Below are positions 1 through 6,205 of a DNA stretch of 7,415 nucleotides, piece after piece. Source of the stretch: Ruminococcaceae bacterium UBA6857 (GTDB lineage: Bacteria > Bacillota > Clostridia > Oscillospirales > Acutalibacteraceae); NCBI GenBank assembly GCA_002451715.1, contig DKDD01000094.1:4564-11978 (forward strand), read 5' to 3'. Position 1 is the stretch's first letter, and each line of letters opens with the position of its first letter. The notes under the pieces were generated by a model. The model had not been told where the DNA came from. It was given only the letters and a program-made list of their open reading frames with translations, and ran no database searches. The position numbers and the translations under genes are program-made.

Positions 1-374
1 GTGCTTACGGTAACGCTTGCGTCTTTAACGGTGAGGTTCTTAATTGTACCGCCGTTGATTGCGAAAAGACCGTTGTTGCTTCCGCTTGCGATTGTAAGAC
101 CGGAAACAGTCTTTCCGTTACCGTCAAAAGTACCGGTGAAAGCTGTGTCGCCGCTGTCGAGCCAGCCGATTGCTTGAAAATCACCGTTCAGTGTGATGTC
201 GTTAGCAAGGTAATATTTACCTGCCATGTCGTTTTCAATGGCTTTCAATTCGGTTGCATTAGTGATAGCTGTCCATGTTTCGTCAAAGTCAGCCGCGCTG
301 ATGTTCAAAACCATTGCCGAAAGAATCATTGCGACCGAAAGAACGATCGAAAGAACTTTCTTTGATGTTTTCAT
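1..374 (-). CDS. Secreted GLUG-motif-like surface protein, N-terminal part (3' end beyond window)
   Basis: The reading frame starts at the ATG whose complement is at 372-374 and stays open for 124 codons to the left edge. A strong AGGAGG (complement of 382-389 area) lies 7-8 bases upstream. The product starts MKTSKKVLSIVLSVAMIL, a basic n-region plus hydrophobic core, with a likely signal peptidase site after SAA (residues 26-28), so it is exported. Residues 29-124 are Asn/Gly/Thr-rich, with the run FTGTFDGNGKTVSGL (79-93), then NNGLF (100-104) and IKNLTVKDASV (111-121). This pattern of F-G-FDGNGKT-I-GL-I, GLF and I-NL-V is typical of GLUG-repeat and related right-handed beta-helix surface proteins, which are usually long adhesins or carbohydrate- or matrix-facing proteins of gut bacteria. 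The rest, including any anchor or catalytic domain, is outside the window, so the role is unknown. The family call is by motif recognition only. Confidence 0.85.
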   Translation of the reverse strand, partial: MKTSKKVLSIVLSVAMILSAMVLNISAADFDETWTAITNATELKAIENDMAGKYYLANDITLNGDFQAIGWLDSGDTAFTGTFDGNGKTVSGLTIASGSNNGLFAINGGTIKNLTVKDASVTVS

Positions 375-422
375 AATAATCTGCCTCCTGATTTTATTTT
401 GGACATTCCGAAAACGATTATT

Positions 423-471
423 TGCCGCGGTTTTAGTCAGCACGGCAAAACCCGCTTTAGCGGATGCCCGT
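423..471 (-). promoter_or_regulatory. Structured 5' leader with two mutually exclusive hairpins (riboswitch-like candidate)
   Basis: Within the leader of the GLUG-like gene, minus-strand RNA can form hairpin 1 at 471-442: ACGGgCA pairs with TGCCGT around an inner CCGC-TAAA-GCGG stem-loop (463-452). It can instead form hairpin 2 at 447-423: TGCCGTG pairs with CGCGGCA, 7 bp with one G-U. Both use the same segment at 441-447, so they exclude each other. I could not match this to a known riboswitch class: the leader lacks the conserved core I would expect of c-di-GMP-I, THF or fluoride elements. No terminator T-tract follows hairpin 2, so if it regulates, it more likely acts on translation or RNA stability. 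Confidence 0.45.
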
Positions 472-483
472 AATTTTGTCTAT

Positions 484-512
484 GTTATAGCACTTTGTTC
501 ATTATTTGTCAA
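484..512 (-). promoter_or_regulatory. Sigma-A-type promoter for the GLUG-like gene
   Basis: On the minus strand a perfect -35 TTGACA (complement of 507-512) is followed after exactly 17 bases by TATAAC (complement of 484-489). Transcription would begin around 476-478 and give a 5' leader of about 100 nt before the ATG at 374. The match to the consensus is strong. The start site itself is inferred. Confidence 0.8.
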
Positions 513-883
513 TATTTTTGAGTTAATAATTCGAGATTATGTATAAAATTCGTTAAATTGTCTCTAATAATTTTTCTCATACATAAAAATAATAGTGCGG
601 TTTTTGACGTTTTAACCAATATGTCCTTATTTTTTTATAACAAAATGCCTATATTTTTTAATTTTATAGTCTGATTTAGCACAATGATTTTCTTGTTAGT
701 AATATTGTGAAAATGTGCTCCATATTCACATGTTGTTCATATATTTGTAAAATTGTATGAATCAGTGACATTTGTTGCATAAAATTCCAAAGTGAAAATA
801 AAAGTTTCGTTTTTTCTTCAGTAATATTTTCAAAAGCAGCTTTGTTGATTGCGGTATTTTGAAAGCGTCTTTCGTTTATTTTA

Positions 884-912
884 TTGACTTTACTATAGTG
901 ACGTGTTAAAAT
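884..912 (+). promoter_or_regulatory. Sigma-A-type promoter for the symporter operon
   Basis: TTGACT (884-889) and TAAAAT (907-912) are separated by exactly 17 bases, each one mismatch from consensus. The start site would be near 918-920, leaving a leader of about 57 nt before the ATG at 976. The spacer contains the 8-bp palindrome ACTATAGT (892-899), a position where a repressor could block RNA polymerase. Confidence 0.7.
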
Positions 913-952
913 TATCGGTAAAGAGAAAAGATTTTTTCTATCCTTTTGAAAG

Positions 953-964
953 CCAAAATTTTGG
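953..964. promoter_or_regulatory. 12-bp perfect palindrome next to the symporter SD (candidate operator)
   Basis: CCAAAATTTTGG is a perfect 12-bp palindrome in the 5' leader of the symporter gene. Its last two bases overlap the GGGAGGG Shine-Dalgarno at 963-969, and it is about 35 bp downstream of the predicted transcription start. Its position suits a repressor, possibly the TetR-type protein encoded at 3314-3883, but nothing in the sequence proves this. An AT-rich 12-mer can also be palindromic by chance. Confidence 0.3.
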
Positions 965-975
965 GAGGGCTGTGA

Positions 976-2715
976 ATGAGCAAAAACACAATTCAGGAAA
1001 GGCTTCCGTTCGGCGAACGGGTCAAAAAAGCAATCGGCGTTAAAGGCGATTTCAAAACCGCGATTCTGCCGATGATCAATTACAGCTGGGCAAATATGTA
1101 TCTTGCCGGCGCGGGATATATAATCAGTATGTATTACATGGTCTTTTTGACCGACGTTGTTCATCTTTCGCTTGAGCTTGCCGGCGTTTCAATTATGATT
1201 GCAACACTTTGGGACGCTATTACCGACCCGATTATGGGTATTATCACCGACAGAACGCGTTCAAAAACCGGACGTCACCGCCGCTATCTTATGTGGGGTA
1301 TTATTCCGATGGTAATTTCATATACAATGATGTGGAACGGTTTCGGTCTTGACGGAAAAGCTCACCCCGGCGCAACAATGGCATATTTCACCATCACATA
1401 CATGATTTATAAAACCGCCTATACGGTCATCGGTGTTCCGCACACGGCAATGCTTCCGGAACTTGCGCCGGAATACGACCTTCGTACCCAGTATAATTCA
1501 ATGGGTTACCTTTTCAATTCCGCCGGAATGGTTCCGTCGTTTGCAATTACCGTTATGATTCTCAGCATCTTCGGCTGCAACAACGACATCAACTCAAACG
1601 CAAAGGCTCCGTTCCTCATCGTCGGTCTTGTTCTTTCGCTTCTTTACTGCATTGCGGTTTTCCTCACCTATCGTTCGGTAAGAGAGCCGTCTTCGCTTGA
1701 CATGGTCAATCCGCCGCTCGACGTTAAAGGACTTATCAACGAATATGTTCAGGTTTTCCGCAACAAATCATTCAGACAGTATTTCTTCATGAGTGTTGCG
1801 TATCAGTTTTCAACCGGCTTTTATAACAACACAAAAGTTTATTACATCAAATATCTTGCAAACCAGTATTCGCTCTATGCCGTTCATAACGCGATCGCCG
1901 GTGTTGCAGAGGCCGCGGCTTTTCCGCTCAACTATGCGTTGACGATGAAGCACGGCAAGAAAAAATGCGGCAACATTGTCACTCCGCTCATGGTTGCCGG
2001 TCTTGCAATCGGTCTTATCATGCAACCCGAAGGAAACGGCGCTTCAAAGTTCATTTGGATTGCTCTTATGATTCTCAGCATGGTTCTTTACCCGTTCGGA
2101 ATGAGCGGACTCGGCTTTGTTTCAACCAACGTTTTCCCGGACCTTACCGACGTTGACGAAGCAATTACCGGAAGAAGAAGAGAGGGTGTTCTTTCAACTT
2201 TCAATACCCTAATCAAAAAAAGCGTCGGCGGTGTTATGACCGCACTCGTCGGCTTTGCCCTCGGCGGTTTCGGTCTTGTTACCGGAGACGCCGTTACAGA
2301 ATATGAAAAGGCAAACGGTTCGCTTTATCCCCAGACTTCGACTGCGGTTTTCGGCGTAAGAGTCTGCGTTGCAATCATTCCGATTGTTGCGGCTGTTATT
2401 GCGCTTTATCTTCTTCAGCGTTTCAAAATGACAAAGGGCGACCACACAATGATTCGCGCCGCCGTTGCAACAAAGCATAAATACGGAGCCGTTGCTCTTA
2501 CGGACGAAGAGCGAACCGCTTTCAAAGAAATCTCCGGTCAGGATTTTGAAAACACATGGCTCGGACAAAACGATGGCTACACAGAGCCGCACGAGCTTGA
2601 AAGGAACGAAAACGGCGAATATATCATTCTTCTTGAGCTTGACGAAGAACGCCAAAGACTTATTGAAAAACAAAAAGCCGAAGAAGAAGCGGCAAAAGCA
2701 AACGTTCAAAAATAA
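976..2715 (+). CDS. GPH-family (MelB-like) cation:sugar symporter, MFS
   Basis: The 579-residue protein begins at an ATG preceded by GGGAGGG (963-969). It has about twelve hydrophobic segments and the glycoside-pentoside-hexuronide:cation symporter signature. Residues 80-106 read D-AIT-D-PIMGIITDRTRSKTGRHRRYLMWG; D80 and D84 match the paired helix II aspartates that bind the coupling cation in MelB. A second family motif, DVDEAITGRRREGVLS followed by a Lys pair (392-415), lies in the C-terminal half. The product should import a glycoside, oligosaccharide or hexuronide with Na+ or H+ across the cytoplasmic membrane; the substrate cannot be read. The protein exceeds the usual ~450-500 residues because of a charged cytosolic tail from about 485, ending in a Glu/Lys/Ala-rich helix (556-579). 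It is not a PTS EIIA domain like that of LacS. It is the first gene of a likely four-gene operon; the next gene starts 24 bp after its stop. Confidence 0.9.
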   Translation: MSKNTIQERLPFGERVKKAIGVKGDFKTAILPMINYSWANMYLAGAGYIISMYYMVFLTDVVHLSLELAGVSIMIATLWDAITDPIMGIITDRTRSKTGRHRRYLMWGIIPMVISYTMMWNGFGLDGKAHPGATMAYFTITYMIYKTAYTVIGVPHTAMLPELAPEYDLRTQYNSMGYLFNSAGMVPSFAITVMILSIFGCNNDINSNAKAPFLIVGLVLSLLYCIAVFLTYRSVREPSSLDMVNPPLDVKGLINEYVQVFRNKSFRQYFFMSVAYQFSTGFYNNTKVYYIKYLANQYSLYAVHNAIAGVAEAAAFPLNYALTMKHGKKKCGNIVTPLMVAGLAIGLIMQPEGNGASKFIWIALMILSMVLYPFGMSGLGFVSTNVFPDLTDVDEAITGRRREGVLSTFNTLIKKSVGGVMTALVGFALGGFGLVTGDAVTEYEKANGSLYPQTSTAVFGVRVCVAIIPIVAAVIALYLLQRFKMTKGDHTMIRAAVATKHKYGAVALTDEERTAFKEISGQDFENTWLGQNDGYTEPHELERNENGEYIILLELDEERQRLIEKQKAEEEAAKANVQK

Positions 2716-2739
2716 TTACAAATAAAGGAGACAAAGAAA

Positions 2740-3243
2740 ATGGATAAGAGAATCGACATTACCCAAAAAGAGCCGGCAAAAAAAGAAAAGAACTTTAAAA
2801 ACGATTTTAAAAAGTTTTTGTTTTATTTTGTTCAGTGGACATGGGGACTTCCCGTCAACCTCATCGGCGGAATAGTTTTCCTCATCTGCACAAAAATCCT
2901 CGGCAGAAGATATCAAAAGTTCGGCTATGCAAGAATTACCTATCTTCCCTGGAAACAAGGCGGACTTTCGCTCGGACTTTTCATCTTCATGCGCGACCAG
3001 CACCCCAACAAAAAGTGGACATACAACACCCGTATTCACGAATACGGCCACACATGGCAGTGCCTTCTTCTCGGTCCGCTTTATTACATTGTTATTGCTC
3101 TTCCGTCCGCAATTTGGTGCAACTGCTTTGAGGGTTACAGAAAAAAGAACAACGTTTCTTATTACAAGCTTTATTGCGAAGCCTGGGCAAACGCATGGGG
3201 TCAGAAGTTTTCAAAAATGCAAATGACCGATCTTACAAAATAA
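2740..3243 (+). CDS. Small membrane-associated HExxH protein (putative zinc metallopeptidase, unknown family)
   Basis: This 167-residue protein has a good AGGAG (2726-2730) nine bases before its ATG. After a basic N-terminus (residues 1-25) come a hydrophobic stretch at about 26-53, a short loop and RIHEYGHTWQ (98-107), a textbook HExxH zinc-binding helix with H100, E101 and H104. A second hydrophobic segment at 108-127 (LLLGPLYYIVIALPSAIW) follows, then YCEAWANAWG (145-154), where E147 is a plausible third zinc ligand as in gluzincins. I recognise the arrangement HEYGH-LGPLY-E-WA from small unannotated bacterial membrane proteins but know no demonstrated function. It lies 24 bp behind the symporter gene and is very probably cotranscribed. 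A proteolytic role is inferred from the zinc motif only; it may be a non-peptidase metal protein. Confidence 0.75.
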   Translation: MDKRIDITQKEPAKKEKNFKNDFKKFLFYFVQWTWGLPVNLIGGIVFLICTKILGRRYQKFGYARITYLPWKQGGLSLGLFIFMRDQHPNKKWTYNTRIHEYGHTWQCLLLGPLYYIVIALPSAIWCNCFEGYRKKNNVSYYKLYCEAWANAWGQKFSKMQMTDLTK

Positions 3244-3255
3244 TCTGCTGTAATT

Positions 3256-3285
3256 GAGAGTCGAACCGTTCAAGGCTCGGCTCTC
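3256..3285 (+). other. Imperfect hairpin between the HExxH gene and the TetR gene
   Basis: GAGAG-T-CGA-A-CC pairs with GG-C-TCG-G-CTCTC around loop GTTCAA, giving ten Watson-Crick pairs, one G-U and one A-C mismatch. Only a short TTCTAT follows, not a proper T-tract, so it is at best a leaky terminator or an RNA-processing or stability element. It could lower expression of the two downstream genes relative to the symporter. Confidence 0.5.
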
Positions 3286-3302
3286 TTCTATAAAAAAAGA
3301 AC

Positions 3303-3316
3303 GGAGGCGGAATATG
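3303..3316 (+). promoter_or_regulatory. Ribosome binding site deciding the TetR start
   Basis: GGAGG (3303-3307) sits six bases before the ATG at 3314. The frame is open back to a TTG at 3254, but that start has no Shine-Dalgarno and the added 20 residues would run through the intergenic hairpin. The ATG at 3314 is therefore chosen. Confidence 0.85.
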
Positions 3317-3883
3317 TCGGCACTTACAAAACAGGCAATTTTTTCTTCATTTTTAAAATTTTTAAAAGAAAAGCCGTTTGACAAAATCACCGTGAAAGAC
3401 CTTGTTGACGACTGCGGAATAAACCGCAAAACGTTCTATTACTATTTTTCCGATATCTATGCCATGGCAGACGAAATGTTCCGCGAACGCATTGACAATA
3501 TCAGAAAAAACTTTTCGCCGGAAGAGCACACCTGGGACGATGTTATCATGGACGCGTGCAAATACATGCACGAAAACAAAGCGGTAACGCTCCACGTTTT
3601 TCGTTCGGTAGGTTTTGAAAAAATGAATGACCTTATTTTCGAAACGTGTATGGAATGTATACCGCCGTTCATGAAAAAAACCGCCGAAGGTCTTTCTGTC
3701 GGCGATGAGGACATGAATCTTCTTTTGAATTACTCTTCGGTAACCGTTTCCGGCGTTGTCACGCGCTGGATTCGTGACGGAATGAAAACGTTTCCGGAAG
3801 AAATGATTGAGCGTTTCAAAAAAATCATGAGCGGCACAATGCGCTTAAGTCTTGAAAACGCCGCAAAACTCAACACAAAATAA
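3314..3883 (+). CDS. TetR/AcrR-family transcriptional regulator
   Basis: The 189-residue protein is the usual length for a TetR regulator. Residues 5-50 form the N-terminal DNA-binding domain: a first helix (TKQAIFSSFLKFLKEKPF), then ITVKDLVDDCGINRKTFYYYFSD (25-47), the helix-turn-helix with the family's TFYYYF end. The rest (about 55-185) is helical, as expected for a dimerisation and ligand domain. It resembles the DhaS-like branch common in Firmicutes, where the C-terminal region carries a WIRDGMK-like motif (152-158), rather than drug-efflux TetRs. The protein probably controls this cluster, sensing a ligand related to the imported compound. The ligand, and whether it represses or activates, cannot be read. 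It is followed after 23 bp by the phosphoesterase gene and preceded by a 70-bp gap with a hairpin, so the last two genes may also form a sub-unit of expression. Confidence 0.88.
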   Translation: MSALTKQAIFSSFLKFLKEKPFDKITVKDLVDDCGINRKTFYYYFSDIYAMADEMFRERIDNIRKNFSPEEHTWDDVIMDACKYMHENKAVTLHVFRSVGFEKMNDLIFETCMECIPPFMKKTAEGLSVGDEDMNLLLNYSSVTVSGVVTRWIRDGMKTFPEEMIERFKKIMSGTMRLSLENAAKLNTK

Positions 3884-3906
3884 AAATCAAACAAGGAGGC
3901 ACCACC

Positions 3907-4839
3907 ATGAAGTTCTTCACAAAAATCACAGCGATGTTCCTTGCGTCAATCCTCGCCCTTTTTCTCGGCTATTCTGCACCAAAACACGAAAGCTACAATG
4001 TTTCCGACCCGGAAAACTGCCGCCTTTCGTTTTCGGTTGTATCCGACAGCCACATTGAGGGCAACAACTATCCGCGTTTCAAATCGTTTCTTTCGCTGCT
4101 CAAAGGAATCAAAGCAAACGAAAGAAAAAACGATGCCGTTGTTTTTCTCGGCGACAACACAATGAACGGGCAAAACATTGAAAACATGCTTTTTTCCGGC
4201 GCGATTCTCAAAAGCAAATTCAACACTCCGATTATTCCGGTTGAGGGCAACCACGATGTCGGCAACGGTGAGGGCGATTACGACAAGCTTACAAAAAGAT
4301 TCCTCTTTTATGCAAACAACGCCTTTGACGCCGAAATTGAAAAGCCGTTTTATTACAAAGAAATCGGCGGCTATTATTTCATCGTCATCTCGTCGGAATG
4401 GTACAACGGCAACAACAGCCACGGTTTTTCCGATGAACAGCTTATATGGCTTGAATCGCTTGTTAAAAAAGCTTCAGGCGAAGGCAAACCTGTTTTTGTT
4501 TTCGGACATTACACGTTTTGGGAGGTCAGAAGCGAAAGCGATTCACTTTACAACATTCTCACAAAATATGACCACGTATTTTACTTCCACGGTCACAACC
4601 ACGCGCATTTTGACGAGTTCAGCCTTTCATACTTTGCGAAAACAGCGATAATCAATCTTCCGAAATGGGACAACATTCCGGGTGAAGATTCGTCTCTCAA
4701 TTCCGACACGGGCGCGGGCGTTCTTGTTGAAGTTTATGACGACAAAGTTGTTGTCAGAGGACGCGACTTTATCACCGACCGCTGGCTTCCCGAAAGAACA
4801 TACAGCCTTGTTCCGGGTATTCCGACAATCGTTTGGTAA
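3907..4839 (+). CDS. Exported calcineurin-like metallophosphoesterase
   Basis: The 310-residue protein starts at an ATG seven bases after AGGAGG (3894-3899). The N-terminus MKFFTKITAMFLASILALFL is a signal peptide or signal anchor with no lipobox Cys and no clear cleavage site, so the domain works outside the membrane. All five blocks of the dimetal phosphoesterase fold are intact: DSH (47-49), GDN (82-84), GNHD (114-117), GH (200-201) and GHNH (229-232). The enzyme should hydrolyse a phosphomono- or diester with a two-metal centre (typically Fe/Mn/Zn); the substrate is not evident. It ends with a beta-rich tail and no sorting signal. It shares the operon with the sugar symporter and the TetR regulator, so trimming a phosphorylated compound before import is possible but is inference only. 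Confidence 0.88.
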   Translation: MKFFTKITAMFLASILALFLGYSAPKHESYNVSDPENCRLSFSVVSDSHIEGNNYPRFKSFLSLLKGIKANERKNDAVVFLGDNTMNGQNIENMLFSGAILKSKFNTPIIPVEGNHDVGNGEGDYDKLTKRFLFYANNAFDAEIEKPFYYKEIGGYYFIVISSEWYNGNNSHGFSDEQLIWLESLVKKASGEGKPVFVFGHYTFWEVRSESDSLYNILTKYDHVFYFHGHNHAHFDEFSLSYFAKTAIINLPKWDNIPGEDSSLNSDTGAGVLVEVYDDKVVVRGRDFITDRWLPERTYSLVPGIPTIVW

Positions 4840-4857
4840 CAAACAAGCATCATATAC

Positions 4858-4902
4858 AGCCTGTCGACGGCAATTTTTCGCCGCGGCAGGCTATTTTATT
4901 TG
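4858..4902 (+). terminator. Intrinsic terminator of the symporter-phosphoesterase operon
   Basis: AGCCTGTCG and, after a bulged A, CGGC pair with GCCG and CGGCAGGCT (4858-4892), giving 13 pairs with one G-U and loop AATTTTTC. ATTTTATTT follows. It lies 18 bases after the phosphoesterase stop codon and should end plus-strand transcription. Confidence 0.85.
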
Positions 4903-4951
4903 GCTCTTGTAACTTACCATGATTTTTTGCCGAAGCGTTTCTCATTAGACG

Positions 4952-4979
4952 GTATGGGTGTCTCGCGAGACTCCCATAC
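4952..4979. repeat. 28-bp near-perfect inverted repeat without loop
   Basis: GTATGGG-T-GTCTCG is followed directly by CGAGAC-T-CCCATAC, a symmetric dyad broken only by a T-T pair (4959/4972). It stands between the two facing terminators, has no T-tract and overlaps no gene. It could be a cruciform-forming element, a protein-binding dyad or a copy of a dispersed palindromic repeat; one copy in the window cannot decide. Confidence 0.7.
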
Positions 4980-5036
4980 GAATTAATCTAAAACGATTCT
5001 ATATTGATTTACAATGTATAAACAGCAAGTTTCAAC

Positions 5037-5061
5037 GGGTCGGCACAGGTCCGACCCCTAC
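5037..5061 (+). repeat. 25-bp palindromic repeat, copy A (REP-like)
   Basis: GGGTCGG-CACAGGT-CCGACCC plus CCTAC-type flank (7-bp stem, 7-nt loop) is identical over 25 bases to the reverse complement of 7272-7296. The flanks differ, so the 25-bp unit itself is the repeat. GTAGGGG-type palindromes of this form recur in intergenic regions of gut Clostridia (from memory), which suggests a dispersed REP-like element. Confidence 0.75.
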
Positions 5062-5073
5062 AATATAAGTCTT

Positions 5074-5104
5074 AAAAAAAAACGGCCGCCGTTTGGCAGC
5101 CGTT
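5074..5104 (-). terminator. Intrinsic terminator of the Mrp/exported-protein transcript
   Basis: On the minus strand AACGGCTGCC (5104-5095) pairs with GGCGGCCGTT (5090-5081) around loop AAAC, ten pairs with one G-U. The T-run from 5082 to 5074 includes the last two stem bases. It begins 20 bases after the stop codon at 5125-5127 and is a strong rho-independent terminator. Confidence 0.9.
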
Positions 5105-5124
5105 ATATTATATAATTTGCCGTT

Positions 5125-6174
5125 TCAGCTTGCAAGACCGCTGAGGAACGAAAGGTTAAGATAACCGTAATTGCTGGGAATTTCAAAAAGCGAATCGGGA
5201 ACATCCGAAGTAAGCTTTGAAATATAGGTTGAATCAACCGTTCCGTCTGTGTTTTCGTTGTCGCGGCGAACAAGCGTTTCGCCGTCAAAATAATACTTAA
5301 CAACCGAACCGTCATCGGCAACATAGCTTTCGCAGATAAGTTCTTTTCCGCCGACATTAGCTTTTGAAACGGTGATTTTTTTGTTAATTTCGGTTCCGAA
5401 GTTGCCCATGAGATTGTCAACATTCATTTCGTCGCCGACAAGATCTTCCGGCATCTTGCTGTACTTTTTGAAAGCGTCGATAATAAGATAGGTTGTTCCG
5501 CTCTTTCCGCCGCTTCCGTTGAGATAAAGAATCTTGCAGTCCATTGACTGGAACTTTGTTGCAATATAAACGTTGCCGTTTTTAACCGCGGCGGTAATCG
5601 GTACATCACCGAGGTCTTCATCGTTTGAAGTGAACTCCATGAGCCATGTTCCGCCGGCAAAAAGCTTTTGATACTTCTTGATTCGGTAAGCAGTAAGCTC
5701 GTCGTCTTTTTTCTTTGTTGTTGAATTGTTGCTGTTCGGTTTTGTCTGCGAACTGTTTGAATTTGTTGTTCCGGCGGTCTGCGTTGTGCTTTCCGCCGGT
5801 GCGGTTGTGCTTTCAACTTTGCCGCTGTAATCCGACGCATTTGCCGAAACATCAATGTTCGGTCCGGTATAATTTGTCGGAAGGTCGGAAATGTCAACAA
5901 CGTCTCCGACATCGCCGACTGTGTTGCCGACATTTCCGTTGGCGTCGGTAACCGCGGCATAAATTTTTCCGTTGTCATCTGTTACGGCAAAGAGAGTTTC
6001 ACCGCTTTTTTCGTCAACCATCGCAAGATAGGAGTTACCCTTTGCGTCGGTCATGATAAGTTTTGAATCAACACCGGGTCCCTTTTGGCCGAAAAGAAAG
6101 TACGCCGCAACCGAAGCGACAATCACAACGACCGCAAGAAGACCGAGAACGATTCCTCTGATAATTTTTTTCAT
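5125..6174 (-). CDS. Membrane-anchored extracytoplasmic protein with 11-residue repeats and Ser/Thr linker, unknown function
   Basis: I start it at the ATG at 6174 (349 residues) because GGAG (complement of 6183-6186) lies eight bases upstream; a longer in-frame start at 6234 would overlap the preceding gene. Residues 1-29 (MKKIIRGIVLGLLAVVVIVA onward) are a basic end plus one transmembrane segment without a lipobox Cys, so the rest faces outside. Residues 42-86 hold four units of 11-12 residues with a TD-x-x-G-x-x-Y-x-AV pattern (G46, G58, G69, G80). Residues 118-158 are a Thr/Ser/Asn/Gln-rich linker. The C-terminal domain (160-349) starts AYRIKKYQKLFAGGTWLMEF and ends LTSDVPDSLFEIPSNYGYLNL; strand-rich with a VPDSLFEIP end, it recalls LolA/LppX-like or DUF4412-like beta sheets, a weak resemblance only. 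It follows the Mrp gene by 31 bp and is probably cotranscribed. Confidence 0.8.
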   Translation of the reverse strand: MKKIIRGIVLGLLAVVVIVASVAAYFLFGQKGPGVDSKLIMTDAKGNSYLAMVDEKSGETLFAVTDDNGKIYAAVTDANGNVGNTVGDVGDVVDISDLPTNYTGPNIDVSANASDYSGKVESTTAPAESTTQTAGTTNSNSSQTKPNSNNSTTKKKDDELTAYRIKKYQKLFAGGTWLMEFTSNDEDLGDVPITAAVKNGNVYIATKFQSMDCKILYLNGSGGKSGTTYLIIDAFKKYSKMPEDLVGDEMNVDNLMGNFGTEINKKITVSKANVGGKELICESYVADDGSVVKYYFDGETLVRRDNENTDGTVDSTYISKLTSDVPDSLFEIPSNYGYLNLSFLSGLAS

Positions 6175-6205
6175 ACGATTTTCTCCGTTTCCGAGTGGAT
6201 TTTTA

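Larger units (their letters stand above)
375..975. other. AT-rich divergent intergenic region
   Basis: This 601-bp region separates the minus-strand GLUG-like gene from the plus-strand symporter operon. It carries the promoter and structured leader on the left and the operon promoter plus a palindrome near 953-964 on the right. The middle (about 545-880) is very AT-rich, with no convincing gene on either strand. It has weak dyads such as TGTGAA (706-711) against TTCACA (725-730), which I do not assign to a regulator. I see no RNA gene in it. Confidence 0.7.

Noticed and set aside
423..471. Known c-di-GMP-I, THF or fluoride riboswitch upstream of the GLUG-like gene
   Set aside because: The leader was compared by eye with those consensus cores; conserved internal motifs such as the GGGACGCAAAGCC run of c-di-GMP-I are absent.
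226..546. 106-codon plus-strand frame near the left edge
   Set aside because: It runs antisense to the signal-peptide region of the GLUG-like gene and through its promoter, and has no ribosome binding site.
706..730. TGTGAA...TTCACA dyad as a CRP-type site
   Set aside because: The 13-base spacing is wrong for the CRP consensus, and it is more than 150 bp upstream of the operon promoter.
676..1164. 162-codon minus-strand frame overlapping the start of the symporter gene
   Set aside because: It covers the symporter promoter, Shine-Dalgarno and first 63 codons, has no ribosome binding site and no recognisable domain. The part over the symporter is an antisense shadow, and the rest is low-complexity AT-rich sequence.
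3254..3313. TTG start giving a 20-residue longer TetR protein
   Set aside because: No Shine-Dalgarno precedes it, and the extra residues would be encoded by the intergenic hairpin; the ATG at 3314 has GGAGG at ideal spacing.
5424..5978. 184-codon minus-strand frame within the exported protein gene
   Set aside because: It is a frame-shifted shadow, with Arg/Gln/Pro-rich output and no start signal.
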